Below are positions 17,234 through 25,307 of a DNA stretch of 43,881 nt, in pieces. The number at the start of each line of letters is the position of its first letter. Position 1 is the first letter of the stretch. Source of the DNA: an uncultured Pseudomonadota bacterium (GTDB lineage: Bacteria > Pseudomonadota > Alphaproteobacteria > RF32 > CAG-239); the NCBI GenBank assembly GCA_947054505.1, contig CAMRWU010000013.1, forward strand, positions 1 to 43,881. Reading direction: 5' to 3'. The translations under genes were made by a program, and so were the position numbers. A model generated the notes under the pieces. It made no database searches. It was not told the DNA's origin and saw only the letters and a list, made by a program, of their open reading frames with translations.

Positions 17234-18010
17234 TTACTCCGTAACAAAATAAAAAACATGTTCATCCGGTTCTTCCGGCAAAGCTTCAACAACTTGAAAT
17301 TTCTGCCCGATCCACTCTGTCGTCGCCGGCAAAGTTTCACAAGAAGAAATATCCGTTGTTGGAACCTGTGGTGACACCAAAAAAACTTTATTTCCATCCA
17401 AAGTTTCATCACCTTTTTTATGCACCAGATTTTCAGCCTCCACCAAAGCGGCGATTTCCTGAACATGCAACAAAGTATCGGCAGCCTCAATTGCACTGAC
17501 AGCTGCTTCTGCAGCACTGGATGATGCTTCGGCCTCACTTCCGGCAGCCGCATCGGCCTGTATTGTCGCCGTCCGTGCGCTCTGTTGCGCCAAAGTTGCA
17601 TAATTCTCTGCTTCCGTCACAGAAGCGGCCGCCATATCAACCAAAGCATCCAGCTCCGGTTCAACTTTCTGAGCAACATATTCCTGCACAGACGGACACG
17701 CAACATCAACCACATACGCTTGCACAGACGGACAGGCGGTCTTTGTAACATAATCGGCAACATCACCGCAGGCTTTTTCGGTTTCAGCACCAATCTCGCT
17801 CTGAAAATCGGCAAAAACCGTTGCCGCATAATCATCGATTTGAGGTTTAGCCTGCTTATTGACATAAGCCTGAACTTCTTCCTCTCCCGATTTGATATAA
17901 AAAAGAGGCACATTGACATCCAATTGCACCTCATCTTGAAAAATCACCTCTATCGGTTGCTCGGTAACATTTTCCAAAACAACCGTTTCCACTTTCTGAT
18001 AACCGCTCAT
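17234..18010 (-). CDS. Phage tail fibre-like protein with a helical Ala-rich stalk
   Basis: The 258-aa protein has a beta-type N-terminal region (residues 1-45) and then a long helical stretch rich in Ala, Glu, Gln and Val. Within it the segment ACPSVQAYV is repeated as ACPSVQEYV about 16 residues later, and an Ala-dense coiled-coil part follows (ASSSAAEAAVSAIEAADTL). The C-terminal 60 residues are a small beta domain. This order suggests a trimeric fibre shaft with a distal knob. It overlaps the upstream 118-aa gene by 4 bp. Confidence 0.65.
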   Translation of the reverse strand: MSGYQKVETVVLENVTEQPIEVIFQDEVQLDVNVPLFYIKSGEEEVQAYVNKQAKPQIDDYAATVFADFQSEIGAETEKACGDVADYVTKTACPSVQAYVVDVACPSVQEYVAQKVEPELDALVDMAAASVTEAENYATLAQQSARTATIQADAAAGSEAEASSSAAEAAVSAIEAADTLLHVQEIAALVEAENLVHKKGDETLDGNKVFLVSPQVPTTDISSCETLPATTEWIGQKFQVVEALPEEPDEHVFYFVTE

Positions 18011-18363
18011 GCCTCCGTTACCTCCTCTGTCACGATAAACGCTCCCACCTGATTAATTTCCTGCGGGAAAACCGTATGGACATCTCCGTTTTTCAAAGTC
18101 AGCTGAATATCCGTTTTATAAACCCCCGGGTCAATATCAGTATCTTTCGGCAACAATTTCAAACGCACTTTCCCGCTCAAAACCTCAATAATTTCCCCGA
18201 TTTTTGTAAACAGAAGTTCTCCGTTTTGCCGCCGGACGCTCATCGTCAAAAGACACTGGCTCAAGTCCATCGGTTGAAGCTCACCATGCCTAAACTGCAT
18301 AACCACATCGAAACTATCGCCTTTCCGAACAACAATTTTATTTCTCGTCATCTGTCCTGCCAT
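18007..18363 (-). CDS. Putative Ig-like or BppU-N-like phage structural protein, 118 aa
   Basis: This short beta-rich protein reads as a single Ig-like domain. It has alternating strands such as KIVVRKGDSFDVVMQFR, CLLTMSVRRQNGELLF and KVRLKLLPKDTDIDPGVYKTDIQLT. The pattern of a strand with GDSF, then VYKTDIQL, resembles the N-terminal domain of baseplate upper proteins that fix fibres to the virion. No catalytic motif is present. It lies between the collar protein and the fibre stalk, so it may be an adaptor between them. Confidence 0.55.
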   Translation of the reverse strand: MAGQMTRNKIVVRKGDSFDVVMQFRHGELQPMDLSQCLLTMSVRRQNGELLFTKIGEIIEVLSGKVRLKLLPKDTDIDPGVYKTDIQLTLKNGDVHTVFPQEINQVGAFIVTEEVTEA

Positions 18364-18367
18364 AGCA

Positions 18368-19159
18368 TTACTCCTTTTTCGCTTTAATAAAATAATTAAT
18401 CGCCAAATTTTTCATACGGGTTTCGGCAACAACATTTTCAACCCCTTTCACACCACTTGATTTACCGCCGGTTGCCGGATCAGGAGAACCGCGCAAATAG
18501 GCTCCGTACCACTCACCTGTTCCGTTACCGGTCAAAGTCTTCTCCGGTGAAATATCATTATTACCGCCACTGTTGGCGCCATTAGCCACCCAGTGATGAT
18601 GTTCACCGATACTGTCCTCCTGATAGCTGCCTAAAATACGCCCGTCATCAAACCCGCGACCGTTATCAACACCACGCAAAACAATACCGCGACAATCAGG
18701 CAAATTAAATGTGGTCACTTCATTGCCTGCACCAAACGCATCACCGACAACAGCATACAAATCGGCATAATCACTGCGGTTGACTTCTCGTCCGTCACAC
18801 AACAACCAATTATCATGATCTTCCTGCTGGGCAGAAGCTTTAATATCTCCGAGCACGGCTGAACAATTGATAATCCCCGTCAATAAGTCTCGCAAATTAT
18901 TGATCGCCGTATCCATCTGCTTTTTGTTGGTGGCATCATTATCCAAATTACCCGATGCCAAATTTTTAATCTGAAAATTACCGACATCAAAATTAGCCTG
19001 CATCGGTACGCGCCCGTCACGCAACAATGTCAGTGACAACCCTTCGGCCAAATTATCATCTTCTTCATCATGATGGTCTGTCACAATATCAATGTCATTA
19101 ATTCTGTCATCTTCCCAATTGTGCAAACGACTGAACTTTCCTTCACTATCAAACGGCAT
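18368..19159 (-). CDS. Phage tail-collar domain fibre protein
   Basis: The C-terminal half of this 263-aa protein matches the phage tail-collar fold. It has GDIKASAQQ, WLLCDGREVNRSDYADLYAVVGDAFG, TFNLPDCRGIVLRGVD, and the EHHHW histidine cluster. The last segment, KNLAINYFIKA, is also typical. The N-terminal half contains VPMQANFDVGNFQIKNLASG, a common fibre entry motif. It probably forms part of the short-tail fibre that binds the host surface. AAGGAG lies upstream of ATG 19159. Confidence 0.88.
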   Translation of the reverse strand: MPFDSEGKFSRLHNWEDDRINDIDIVTDHHDEEDDNLAEGLSLTLLRDGRVPMQANFDVGNFQIKNLASGNLDNDATNKKQMDTAINNLRDLLTGIINCSAVLGDIKASAQQEDHDNWLLCDGREVNRSDYADLYAVVGDAFGAGNEVTTFNLPDCRGIVLRGVDNGRGFDDGRILGSYQEDSIGEHHHWVANGANSGGNNDISPEKTLTGNGTGEWYGAYLRGSPDPATGGKSSGVKGVENVVAETRMKNLAINYFIKAKKE

Positions 19160-19171
19160 TTACTTTACTCC

Positions 19172-19825
19172 TTAAAAAAACTTAGATACGGCTGTCGTCA
19201 TGTCAATCATATTATTCCACCCCGATTGAACAGCTTGTTCCTGACGATTATGCACACCATTAGCCGCATCAAACAAATCTTTCTGCACCTGATAACCACT
19301 CGGCGACAAAGACAACAACGAAATAATTTCCTGTATCGGATAATTACGAGCCGAATTTGTAAAATCGGCACTGGTAAGTGCATTTTGCAAACTATTGTTA
19401 AAAGCATCCTGACCGGCACTGATACTCTGATAAGCTACTTGATTAATCGCCGCATTCTGTGAGCTTTCCAAATCATTCATCGCCCGTTGATAAGCTTCAC
19501 TGCCGACACTCAATCCCTGATTTTGCAGGCGTGTATTCAAATCACTGCGTCGTTGTTCATAAGCCGGCATAATATTCTGCATCGCACTTTGATAAGTTGC
19601 ACTCTCCATTCTCTGACGTGCCGCATCAGACCCGTCAATACTGTAAACATAATCAGGACGGTTCCCCAATTGTTGCGATAAATTATAAGCCTGCGATGTC
19701 ATATTTGTGACACTGTTGTCATAATTTGACGTATCATAATTTTGCAAATAATTTAAATAATTGCTCTCACTGCCATATCTTCCGACATTACCGCTACCCA
19801 AAAGTTTTCCAATACTTTTACTCAT
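19172..19825 (-). CDS. Putative internal virion or ejection protein, 217 aa
   Basis: The ATG at 19825 follows GGAAGGAAAAG and overlaps the acetyltransferase stop by 4 bp. The protein is low in hydrophobic residues and rich in Gln, Asn, Ser and Tyr, with long predicted helices (AYEQRRSDLNTRLQNQGLS, AYQRAMNDLESSQNAAINQ). Short-tailed phages encode helical, Gln/Ala-rich proteins after the tail genes that are ejected with the DNA. Composition and position fit, but no specific family is recognised. Confidence 0.5.
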   Translation of the reverse strand: MSKSIGKLLGSGNVGRYGSESNYLNYLQNYDTSNYDNSVTNMTSQAYNLSQQLGNRPDYVYSIDGSDAARQRMESATYQSAMQNIMPAYEQRRSDLNTRLQNQGLSVGSEAYQRAMNDLESSQNAAINQVAYQSISAGQDAFNNSLQNALTSADFTNSARNYPIQEIISLLSLSPSGYQVQKDLFDAANGVHNRQEQAVQSGWNNMIDMTTAVSKFF

Positions 19826-20298
19826 TTCTTTTCCTTCCATAAACACTCGTTTTTTAACATTCCGAAGAGAATGACATCCTCACCGTTATCCCGATAACCG
19901 CGCAGATATCCCTCAAACTTAAAACCAAGACGTTTTACCAAACTCAAACTTGCCATATTATTTCTGCTCACCCCCAGACTAATGCGACGACATTTGCAAA
20001 CGTCAAATGCAAGATGAAAGATGTGATGTAGTACTTTGCGATTGCACCACTTTTTGTTAGTGGTATAAATCGTCCACCACACATCGCATCCCAAACGCAG
20101 GTCGTGACACACCAATCCCCCCACCAGTTTTCCGTTATAATAAAACGCTACCGTATAATAATTTGTTCCGACCCAATCGGTATTGGGTTCTCCCAATCCC
20201 TGACTGACCCAATCCACCAACCACGGCATCCGCCCGCTGATGATGTTATAAGATGCCGCTTCCTTGCTCATATCTGAATCCCGTATCATACCATTCAA
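19822..20298 (-). CDS. GNAT-type N-acetyltransferase encoded in the tail gene cluster
   Basis: The protein (158 aa from ATG 20298; 149 aa from ATG 20271) has the GNAT core. This is a strand with YYNGKLVGGLVCHDL, a helix, then ISLGVSRNNMASLSLVKRLGFKFEGYLRG, which holds the acetyl-CoA loop and the conserved N-xxS-xxL-xxxLGF-xxEG pattern. The target is unknown; virion, host or fibre proteins are possible. It overlaps genes on both sides, so it is part of the late operon and not a random insertion. Similar acetyltransferases are known in the tail region of some podoviruses. Confidence 0.8.
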   Translation of the reverse strand: MNGMIRDSDMSKEAASYNIISGRMPWLVDWVSQGLGEPNTDWVGTNYYTVAFYYNGKLVGGLVCHDLRLGCDVWWTIYTTNKKWCNRKVLHHIFHLAFDVCKCRRISLGVSRNNMASLSLVKRLGFKFEGYLRGYRDNGEDVILFGMLKNECLWKEKK

Positions 20299-21796
20299 TT
20301 AGATTTCCTCTGGTTTTGGTCTTAAATACCAGACTGGCCTTAAATCCGGTTGCCGAATTGGCAATCCATTGCGAACGAATTTTCCCCTGCAAAGAAGCCC
20401 ATTTTGTTCCTGTCGAATGCGCCAACGAACTCCACGTAACGGCATTCCACTTTGTTACCCCCGATGAACCGATATTTTCGGCATATTGCTTATCGCGGCT
20501 TTCAAAATCCATATTTGTATAAACCACCAAAGCATATTTTGCCGAAGCGGTTGTCCGCGGATTAATCAGCTGAATTTTTTTCAGATTATCCGCCCCCAAA
20601 TTGGAATAAGCCTGTTCAATATGCCCCATAATCGGAATCATATTGTCTGAATATCCCTCATCAAACAAAAACACGCCATCGTCGGAACCAAAATAAATTC
20701 GCCCCTCCAACATTCCCCAACAATAAGCGCGAATATTGGTAAAACGACACCACGCACCGGTATTGAGATTAATGACATGTTGCTCGAACTGTTGCGCCGT
20801 GGGAACGTTAAAAATCGCATATCCGCCACGACTATAAATAATCCCCTGCCAACCGTCTTTATAACGATTCACTCTTGTTCTTTCCAACACCAAGCTACGG
20901 ATTTTATCGCTGAAAGCAATCTGTGAACTCCCTGCTTTATCCAATGGCAAAGATTTTGACAAAGGAATATAGCCATCTTCGGATATAATCACCACATCCC
21001 CCTGATACGGCAAAACACATTGATAGCCAATCGGTTTACTCAGACGATAAATACCTTTCAATGTCCAATCTTCATAATTTGAAGGATCATTTCCCGAATA
21101 AACAATCGCCTCTCCTTCCGAGGTAATAAAAATCGTTAAATCATCCATTCCCTGACCGCCATCTTGTGTCCAACAAGCAATGGCTTTGATATCGCCGCCG
21201 CAACGGGCAATCGCCGACAAATCAAACTTCAGCAATCTCCCCTGAACTTCGCCGGTTTCTTCCGAATACCACACATTGAGAGAGCCTTTCTCGGCAAAAA
21301 ACAATCGTTGTTTGGACACACAAACATTGACCAATTTCTTAGGTTCTAACCCTTCCCCGTCAAATGAAGCTTTTTCAAAAAAATCCCCTGTTTCATCCAC
21401 GTAAAAAACCTGAGGATCATCAATCCCGTTCACCATAAACAAACGGTTCTTAAACAAACAAGATTGCCAATTGTTGCTGTAAAAATTACCTTCATAGATT
21501 TTCACGGCCGATGCTGAACTGATATCATACACATTACCACCACCGCAAGCCAAGAGCCTGTTTTCCGTCGGACTTTTATATTCCAACAACGTTTTGACAG
21601 CAAAAGGCAACCCCACATATTTAACATAACCACGCCGCAACGAAACCTTTGTTTCCCCAGGAAAATAATTATCCATGACAATAGCATCGGTTGCCGCCAT
21701 CAAATCAAGACTGTCGCGACAATTCAATCCGCCGACCGGCGACGGTAGTGTAAAGTTTGAAGACGCATAATCTCGATTAGTTTTTCTTATCTGCAT
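20246..21796 (-). CDS. Propeller-like tail nozzle or DNA-stabilisation protein, 516 aa
   Basis: ATG 21796 (MQIRKTN) has GGAG 9 nt upstream. The protein opens with FTLPSPVGGLNCRDSLDLMAATDAIVMDNYFPGE, a start common to podovirus tail proteins located after the head-tail adaptor. Repeated beta blades follow (RLLACGGGNVYDIS, RLFMVNGIDDPQVF, QRLFFAEKGSLNVWYSE, DVVIISEDGYIPLSK, GRIYFGSDDGVFLFDEG), as expected for a beta-propeller. In P22 and T7 such proteins close the tail tube and hold packaged DNA. Homology is inferred from pattern and position only. Confidence 0.7.
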   Translation of the reverse strand: MQIRKTNRDYASSNFTLPSPVGGLNCRDSLDLMAATDAIVMDNYFPGETKVSLRRGYVKYVGLPFAVKTLLEYKSPTENRLLACGGGNVYDISSASAVKIYEGNFYSNNWQSCLFKNRLFMVNGIDDPQVFYVDETGDFFEKASFDGEGLEPKKLVNVCVSKQRLFFAEKGSLNVWYSEETGEVQGRLLKFDLSAIARCGGDIKAIACWTQDGGQGMDDLTIFITSEGEAIVYSGNDPSNYEDWTLKGIYRLSKPIGYQCVLPYQGDVVIISEDGYIPLSKSLPLDKAGSSQIAFSDKIRSLVLERTRVNRYKDGWQGIIYSRGGYAIFNVPTAQQFEQHVINLNTGAWCRFTNIRAYCWGMLEGRIYFGSDDGVFLFDEGYSDNMIPIMGHIEQAYSNLGADNLKKIQLINPRTTASAKYALVVYTNMDFESRDKQYAENIGSSGVTKWNAVTWSSLAHSTGTKWASLQGKIRSQWIANSATGFKASLVFKTKTRGNLIEWYDTGFRYEQGSGIL

Positions 21797-22490
21797 AGAC
21801 AATCACTCCTTCCCTCTCCGGCAAAAAACCGCCGCCGGATAATGAAATATCTCTGGTCGCCAAAGACGCTCCGAATTTACTTTTAACTTCCCGTTCATAT
21901 TCATTGAATTCTTCTTCATACGGCATTCCGTTTCGCCGATACCAACGCCACAAAATACCTTTTTTCACCAAATAAGCATCAAAGATAGGCACATCCGTGT
22001 TTTTGGTAATTTCAGACTTTTCTTCCCACCCGTTTCGTTCATCAAAAACCACGGATGAAGAACGATACTGAAAAACGATTTTTAAATTATCCGCCGGTGC
22101 CGTTAAAAACTTAAAATGCCCGTTTTGAATTTGAAATTTCAAATTCAAAGACGGCAAATTGAAATATTTTTCCCGCATCCATTCTTCCGGCGTAATTGCG
22201 CCCAACACTTGTTCCTGCGCATTTTTGATATAGATGGTATTATTGACCAATGAATAAAAATCAGGACAAAAATCACTGATAAGATAAGATGTCTTTCTAC
22301 CGACTGTGCGTAAACATCCCTCTCGTACCAACTCTTGCCAATCTCCATAACGCAACAAGCTGTCCAACGTATCTCTCGCCACACTTAAAAAAACAGCCTC
22401 CTGTTGACTGTCTTCATTAAACAAATCAACCGGACGCTGTGCCGCCGCCAGACTGGCCGCTTCCTGACAAATATGCAAAATATTTTTCAT
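21777..22490 (-). CDS. Head-to-tail adaptor or tail tubular-type protein, 237 aa
   Basis: The product has an N-terminal helical part (HICQEAASLAAAQRPVDLF, then FLSVARDTLDSLLRYGDWQELVREG) and a beta-rich part ending with a Gly-rich tail. The segment NEYEREVKSKFGASLAT and the early ARDTLDSLLRYGDWQ pattern are typical of podovirus adaptors placed between portal and tail (gp4-like in P22, tail tubular A-like in T7). It overlaps the propeller gene by 20 bp and starts 3 bp after the 183-aa gene stop. Confidence 0.65.
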   Translation of the reverse strand: MKNILHICQEAASLAAAQRPVDLFNEDSQQEAVFLSVARDTLDSLLRYGDWQELVREGCLRTVGRKTSYLISDFCPDFYSLVNNTIYIKNAQEQVLGAITPEEWMREKYFNLPSLNLKFQIQNGHFKFLTAPADNLKIVFQYRSSSVVFDERNGWEEKSEITKNTDVPIFDAYLVKKGILWRWYRRNGMPYEEEFNEYEREVKSKFGASLATRDISLSGGGFLPEREGVIVYADKKN

Positions 22491-22493
22491 GGC

Positions 22494-23045
22494 TTACTCC
22501 TTTTTCTTTTTAGCCCGCAGACGGCTCAATTCCTTAATCTTAGCTTCCAACAAATTGATTTTCTGCACAAACTGCTCTTCTTTTTTCTGCCAGATGGAAA
22601 CAGCAACATTTCCTTTTGCCTGCTCCACAAACTTAACCGCCAAATCACGTTCTTTTTCCACATCAAGCTCACCGGCTTTTTCATCCGACAACGCCGCCAA
22701 AGCCTCCACGGTGAAAATGCCGCGCGCTTTGAGAGTTTCTATTTCCGCAACGGTTAAAAACGCAAATTGTTCTAAAGGCTTACCTTCGCTGATTTGCTTG
22801 CGAGCCAACTGATAACGAGCATATTCGGCAGGAAAACGCTTGATTTTGTCCTCAGTTGCCGGTTGATCAAAAATCTCGGCATTATTATCCTTAAAGCGAA
22901 TTTCCACATAACAGACATTATCAAACACCGGCAATCCGTTTTTATCAAGAACACCGCTCTTAACCGCCCTGTCATAAAAACGAGCACATACCCCTTCTTC
23001 CGAAACCGTATTCTTGGCAATTTTTTCAAATGTTGCAAAATCCAT
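22494..23045 (-). CDS. Conserved phage head-region protein with C-terminal coiled coil, 183 aa
   Basis: I recognise the pattern but not a function. The middle contains KRFPAEYARYQLARKQISEGKPLEQF, followed by a helix-hairpin-helix-like stretch (LKARGIFTVEALAALSDEKAGEL). The C-terminus is a Lys-rich coiled coil. Proteins with this order are often found next to capsid genes. It begins 60 bp downstream of the capsid stop, behind the capsid terminator. The short HhH-like segment hints at DNA contact, which is an inference. Confidence 0.65.
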   Translation of the reverse strand: MDFATFEKIAKNTVSEEGVCARFYDRAVKSGVLDKNGLPVFDNVCYVEIRFKDNNAEIFDQPATEDKIKRFPAEYARYQLARKQISEGKPLEQFAFLTVAEIETLKARGIFTVEALAALSDEKAGELDVEKERDLAVKFVEQAKGNVAVSIWQKKEEQFVQKINLLEAKIKELSRLRAKKKKE

Positions 23046-23064
23046 AATTCATCCTTTCCGAAAA

Positions 23065-23096
23065 TAAAAAAGGGTAGCTGTTGCGACAGCTACCCC
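23065..23096 (-). terminator. Terminator directly after the capsid gene
   Basis: A 10-bp perfect stem (23072-23081 with 23086-23095, GGGTAGCTGT / ACAGCTACCC) and a 4-nt loop are followed by TTTTTTATTTT on the minus strand, 10 nt after the capsid stop. It may attenuate downstream genes relative to the capsid. Confidence 0.85.
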
Positions 23097-23104
23097 GATC
23101 CGAC

Positions 23105-24076
23105 TTAAGCGGCTTTATCAATCAACACACCTTGCAAGCGTGCGTTAGACATTGTCATATTACCTGCCCAACCGACAATTTTATACAATGCATCCTGATT
23201 AACAGCCATACGTTCACCGCCAATGACCTTCATATTGCGATCCTGATGAGAACGCAGATACAAATAGTCAGTATTCAGAAAATACATTTTGTCATCCGGA
23301 CAATTACCGCCTTGACCACCATCAAAAATCACATCTGCACCTTTATATTTCAGAGCTTCAAAACCGGCATCAGCCATCTTTGAATCTGTAAAACGTTGCA
23401 ATTGTGTCAATGATTGTTCATACAAAGCAAACAATTTGTCTCCGGTCACAATCAAATCCGGTTTATCGGTTCCGCGACACAGAGACATATACATCTTGTC
23501 CATTGCCAAACGCAAAGTCTCCGGAGTGAAAGCCTCTGTCACTGTCGTTGACTTGTTGCGCCAAAATTCATTGCCGGTTGTCGCACGATTAATACCGCCG
23601 ACAGTACCTGTTTCCGGAGCATCCGCAACCAACAGAGCCAAACCGCCGATAGACTTGCCGCCGGCTTCCGTACCGTCTCCGTAAATAGCCGCCGCCATCT
23701 TATTGGACATTGTCTTCATAGCGTTGTCGATACGTTTTTCAAACAAATTGACGATTTGTGAAGCTCCGGAGTTTTTCAATAAGTCTTCACCGGAAACAGC
23801 AACCGGAACAGCGCACATTTTCCAACTGTACTCAGCAGCGCTGAACAATTGCTTCGGTGTATAGGAAATAGTGTCATAACCGTTATACCAAGTTAAATCG
23901 CCTTCGCCATATTCCAGCTCCTCCAAAATTTTGGAACCGCCGTCAAGGCTACGCATATGCCCTTTGTCTTTCAGCCTGTTTAATAATGCGTTGTTGTTGG
24001 AAACATTATCAGCCAACTTGCCGGCACGATTTTCCAATGTTGTCGCAAAAATTTCAGGATAATTTGTATTAGCCAT
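23105..24076 (-). CDS. Probable phage major capsid protein
   Basis: The 323-aa protein sits after the scaffold-like gene and between two terminators, the usual place and isolation of a highly expressed capsid gene. Features that fit are ILEELEYGEGDLTWYNGYDTI, YSWKMCAVPVAVSGEDLLKNSG and AMKTMSNKMAAAIYGDGTEAGGKSIGGL. The later segment RGTDKPDLIVTGDKLFALYEQSLTQLQRF with GFEALKYKGADVIFDG is typical of P22-related and other HK97-fold coat proteins. No cleavage domain is visible, consistent with a separate scaffold. Confidence 0.85.
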   Translation of the reverse strand: MANTNYPEIFATTLENRAGKLADNVSNNNALLNRLKDKGHMRSLDGGSKILEELEYGEGDLTWYNGYDTISYTPKQLFSAAEYSWKMCAVPVAVSGEDLLKNSGASQIVNLFEKRIDNAMKTMSNKMAAAIYGDGTEAGGKSIGGLALLVADAPETGTVGGINRATTGNEFWRNKSTTVTEAFTPETLRLAMDKMYMSLCRGTDKPDLIVTGDKLFALYEQSLTQLQRFTDSKMADAGFEALKYKGADVIFDGGQGGNCPDDKMYFLNTDYLYLRSHQDRNMKVIGGERMAVNQDALYKIVGWAGNMTMSNARLQGVLIDKAA

Positions 24077-24103
24077 TTAATTTTCCTTCTCAAAATTTGA
24101 TAC

Positions 24104-24136
24104 AAAAAAAGCCTTCGTCACCCTAACGAAAGCCCC
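24104..24136 (-). terminator. Terminator between the scaffold and capsid genes
   Basis: An 8-bp stem with one G-U pair (24111-24118 with 24126-24133) is followed on the minus strand by TTTTTTTG. It lies just past the scaffold stop and before the capsid start, so it may act as a partial terminator or protect the 3' end of the upstream mRNA. Confidence 0.7.
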
Positions 24137-24161
24137 ATTTTTATAATAATAAACGATGTGC

Positions 24162-25010
24162 TTAATCATTAATCAAACGTGTCAGCAACTCTCTGGTTGA
24201 CAGTTTGCTCATATCGGTCTGTGAAAGACGTCCCTTGGGAGCAAATGAAGCCTGCTTGGCTTTTTCAGCTTCCTCGGCTTTTTCTTTCAGCGCCGCTTCT
24301 GCCCTTTGTTTAATCAACGTTTCGCGCACTTGCGGATTAAGCCACACCGCTTTATGGTAAGCATCCTCCAAATCGCCGGATGCACCACACTGCAACAATC
24401 CGGCCATTTGCGCCTTAACCATATCAATATAGGGAAACTTTGCTTTTCCCTGTTCATCCACGGCTTGCACTAAACCGCAGACACATCGCCAAGCCTCCTG
24501 CATACGTCGCTGCGCTTCCGCCTGTCTGTCCGGCTGTCTTGTTTCATTCTTACGGTGCAACTCTTCTGCCGGTTGCACACCATACACTTGCGCCAGATAA
24601 CAGACCACCGCTTGGGGATCCCGTTCCAATGCTTCATCCAAATCCGCCAAATGGCCAAACCATTCGCCGGCATTTTCAAGTCCATATTTTTTCAAACGTG
24701 AAGCATGTTTTTGATAAATATCATCAATTTGTTTTTTGCTTTCCAGTTCTTGCTCAAGTCTGGCAATTTTCTCAGCATCTTCCGCATCTTTCTCATGCAA
24801 AAACTTTTGCATTTCAGGCGGCAGTTCTTTAAAAAATTCTGCCATCTCCTTTTTGAAAGACTTGGGCAACAGCGTATAATCAATTTCAGCTATTGCTTCT
24901 TCAGCCACAGCTTCCGACAACACCGGTTCCGTTTCTTGCAACTTGTCCAATGCCTCATACTTGGCAAATTCTTGTTCTAAAATCTTTCTGGTTTCACTGA
25001 TTTGTTCCAT
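24162..25010 (-). CDS. Probable scaffolding protein, 282 aa
   Basis: The protein is strongly helical and charged. It has an acidic, Glu-rich N-terminal third (LSEAVAEEAIAEIDYTLLP), then KDAEDAEKIARLEQELESKKQIDDIYQ as coiled coil, and a C-terminal Ala/Glu/Lys helix (RAEAALKEKAEEAEKAKQ). The end (STRELLTRLIND) is basic-hydrophobic, as in scaffold C-termini that bind coat protein. Position just before the capsid gene fits. I chose ATG 25010 (MEQISETRKIL); the GGAG 11 nt upstream is rather distant, and longer starts are possible. Confidence 0.7.
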   Translation of the reverse strand: MEQISETRKILEQEFAKYEALDKLQETEPVLSEAVAEEAIAEIDYTLLPKSFKKEMAEFFKELPPEMQKFLHEKDAEDAEKIARLEQELESKKQIDDIYQKHASRLKKYGLENAGEWFGHLADLDEALERDPQAVVCYLAQVYGVQPAEELHRKNETRQPDRQAEAQRRMQEAWRCVCGLVQAVDEQGKAKFPYIDMVKAQMAGLLQCGASGDLEDAYHKAVWLNPQVRETLIKQRAEAALKEKAEEAEKAKQASFAPKGRLSQTDMSKLSTRELLTRLIND

Positions 25011-25236
25011 CGTTCCAAACACTCCTTTTATAAGCTTTAATAAATTCGTCAAACAGCGACTGCCTTTCCTGTTGCTGTTTTTTCCGTTTCACATTGCGGT
25101 AAAAATCCGCCGAATAATCCGCAGACAACACCACATTATTTTGCCGCATATAACGATCGACATCCGCCGCCGAAGTCGCAACCGTCCCATCCGGCAAAAT
25201 CACCTCATCAACCCAATTTCGGCTGAAATAAACCAT
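24994..25236 (-). CDS. Hypothetical phage protein, 80 aa
   Basis: It starts MVYFSRNWVDEVILPDGT; the ATG at 25236 has GAGGGG just upstream, and ATG 25248 is the alternative. The C-terminal half is basic and helical (RNVKRKKQQQERQSLFDEFIK). It overlaps the scaffold start by 17 bp and the 35-aa frame by 37 bp, so it is translated within the same mRNA as the portal and scaffold. I do not recognise it; small proteins at this place are sometimes head assembly factors. Confidence 0.65.
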   Translation of the reverse strand: MVYFSRNWVDEVILPDGTVATSAADVDRYMRQNNVVLSADYSADFYRNVKRKKQQQERQSLFDEFIKAYKRSVWNDGTNQ

Positions 25237-25307
25237 CTTCCCCTCCATTCGCCGTATTTATTATAAAATCCTTTAATATTATCTATCCAATCTTCGTCAT
25301 TATCCAT
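25200..25307 (-). CDS. Small Trp-rich protein, 35 aa, nested between portal and next gene
   Basis: The frame begins at ATG 25307, inside the last codons of the portal gene, with AAGGGAAG upstream, and ends at TGA 25200. It reads MDNDEDWIDNIKGFYNKYG and then EWRGRWF, with four Trp in 35 residues. Its codons are not just a shadow of the overlapped gene, because the first two-thirds lies between genes. A functional microprotein is plausible but unproven. Confidence 0.45.
   Translation of the reverse strand: MDNDEDWIDNIKGFYNKYGEWRGRWFISAEIGLMR

Noticed and set aside
15343..19159. A diversity-generating retroelement or reverse transcriptase near the fibre genes
   Set aside because: No reverse transcriptase motif and no variable/template repeat pair was seen, although podoviruses such as BPP-1 carry one.
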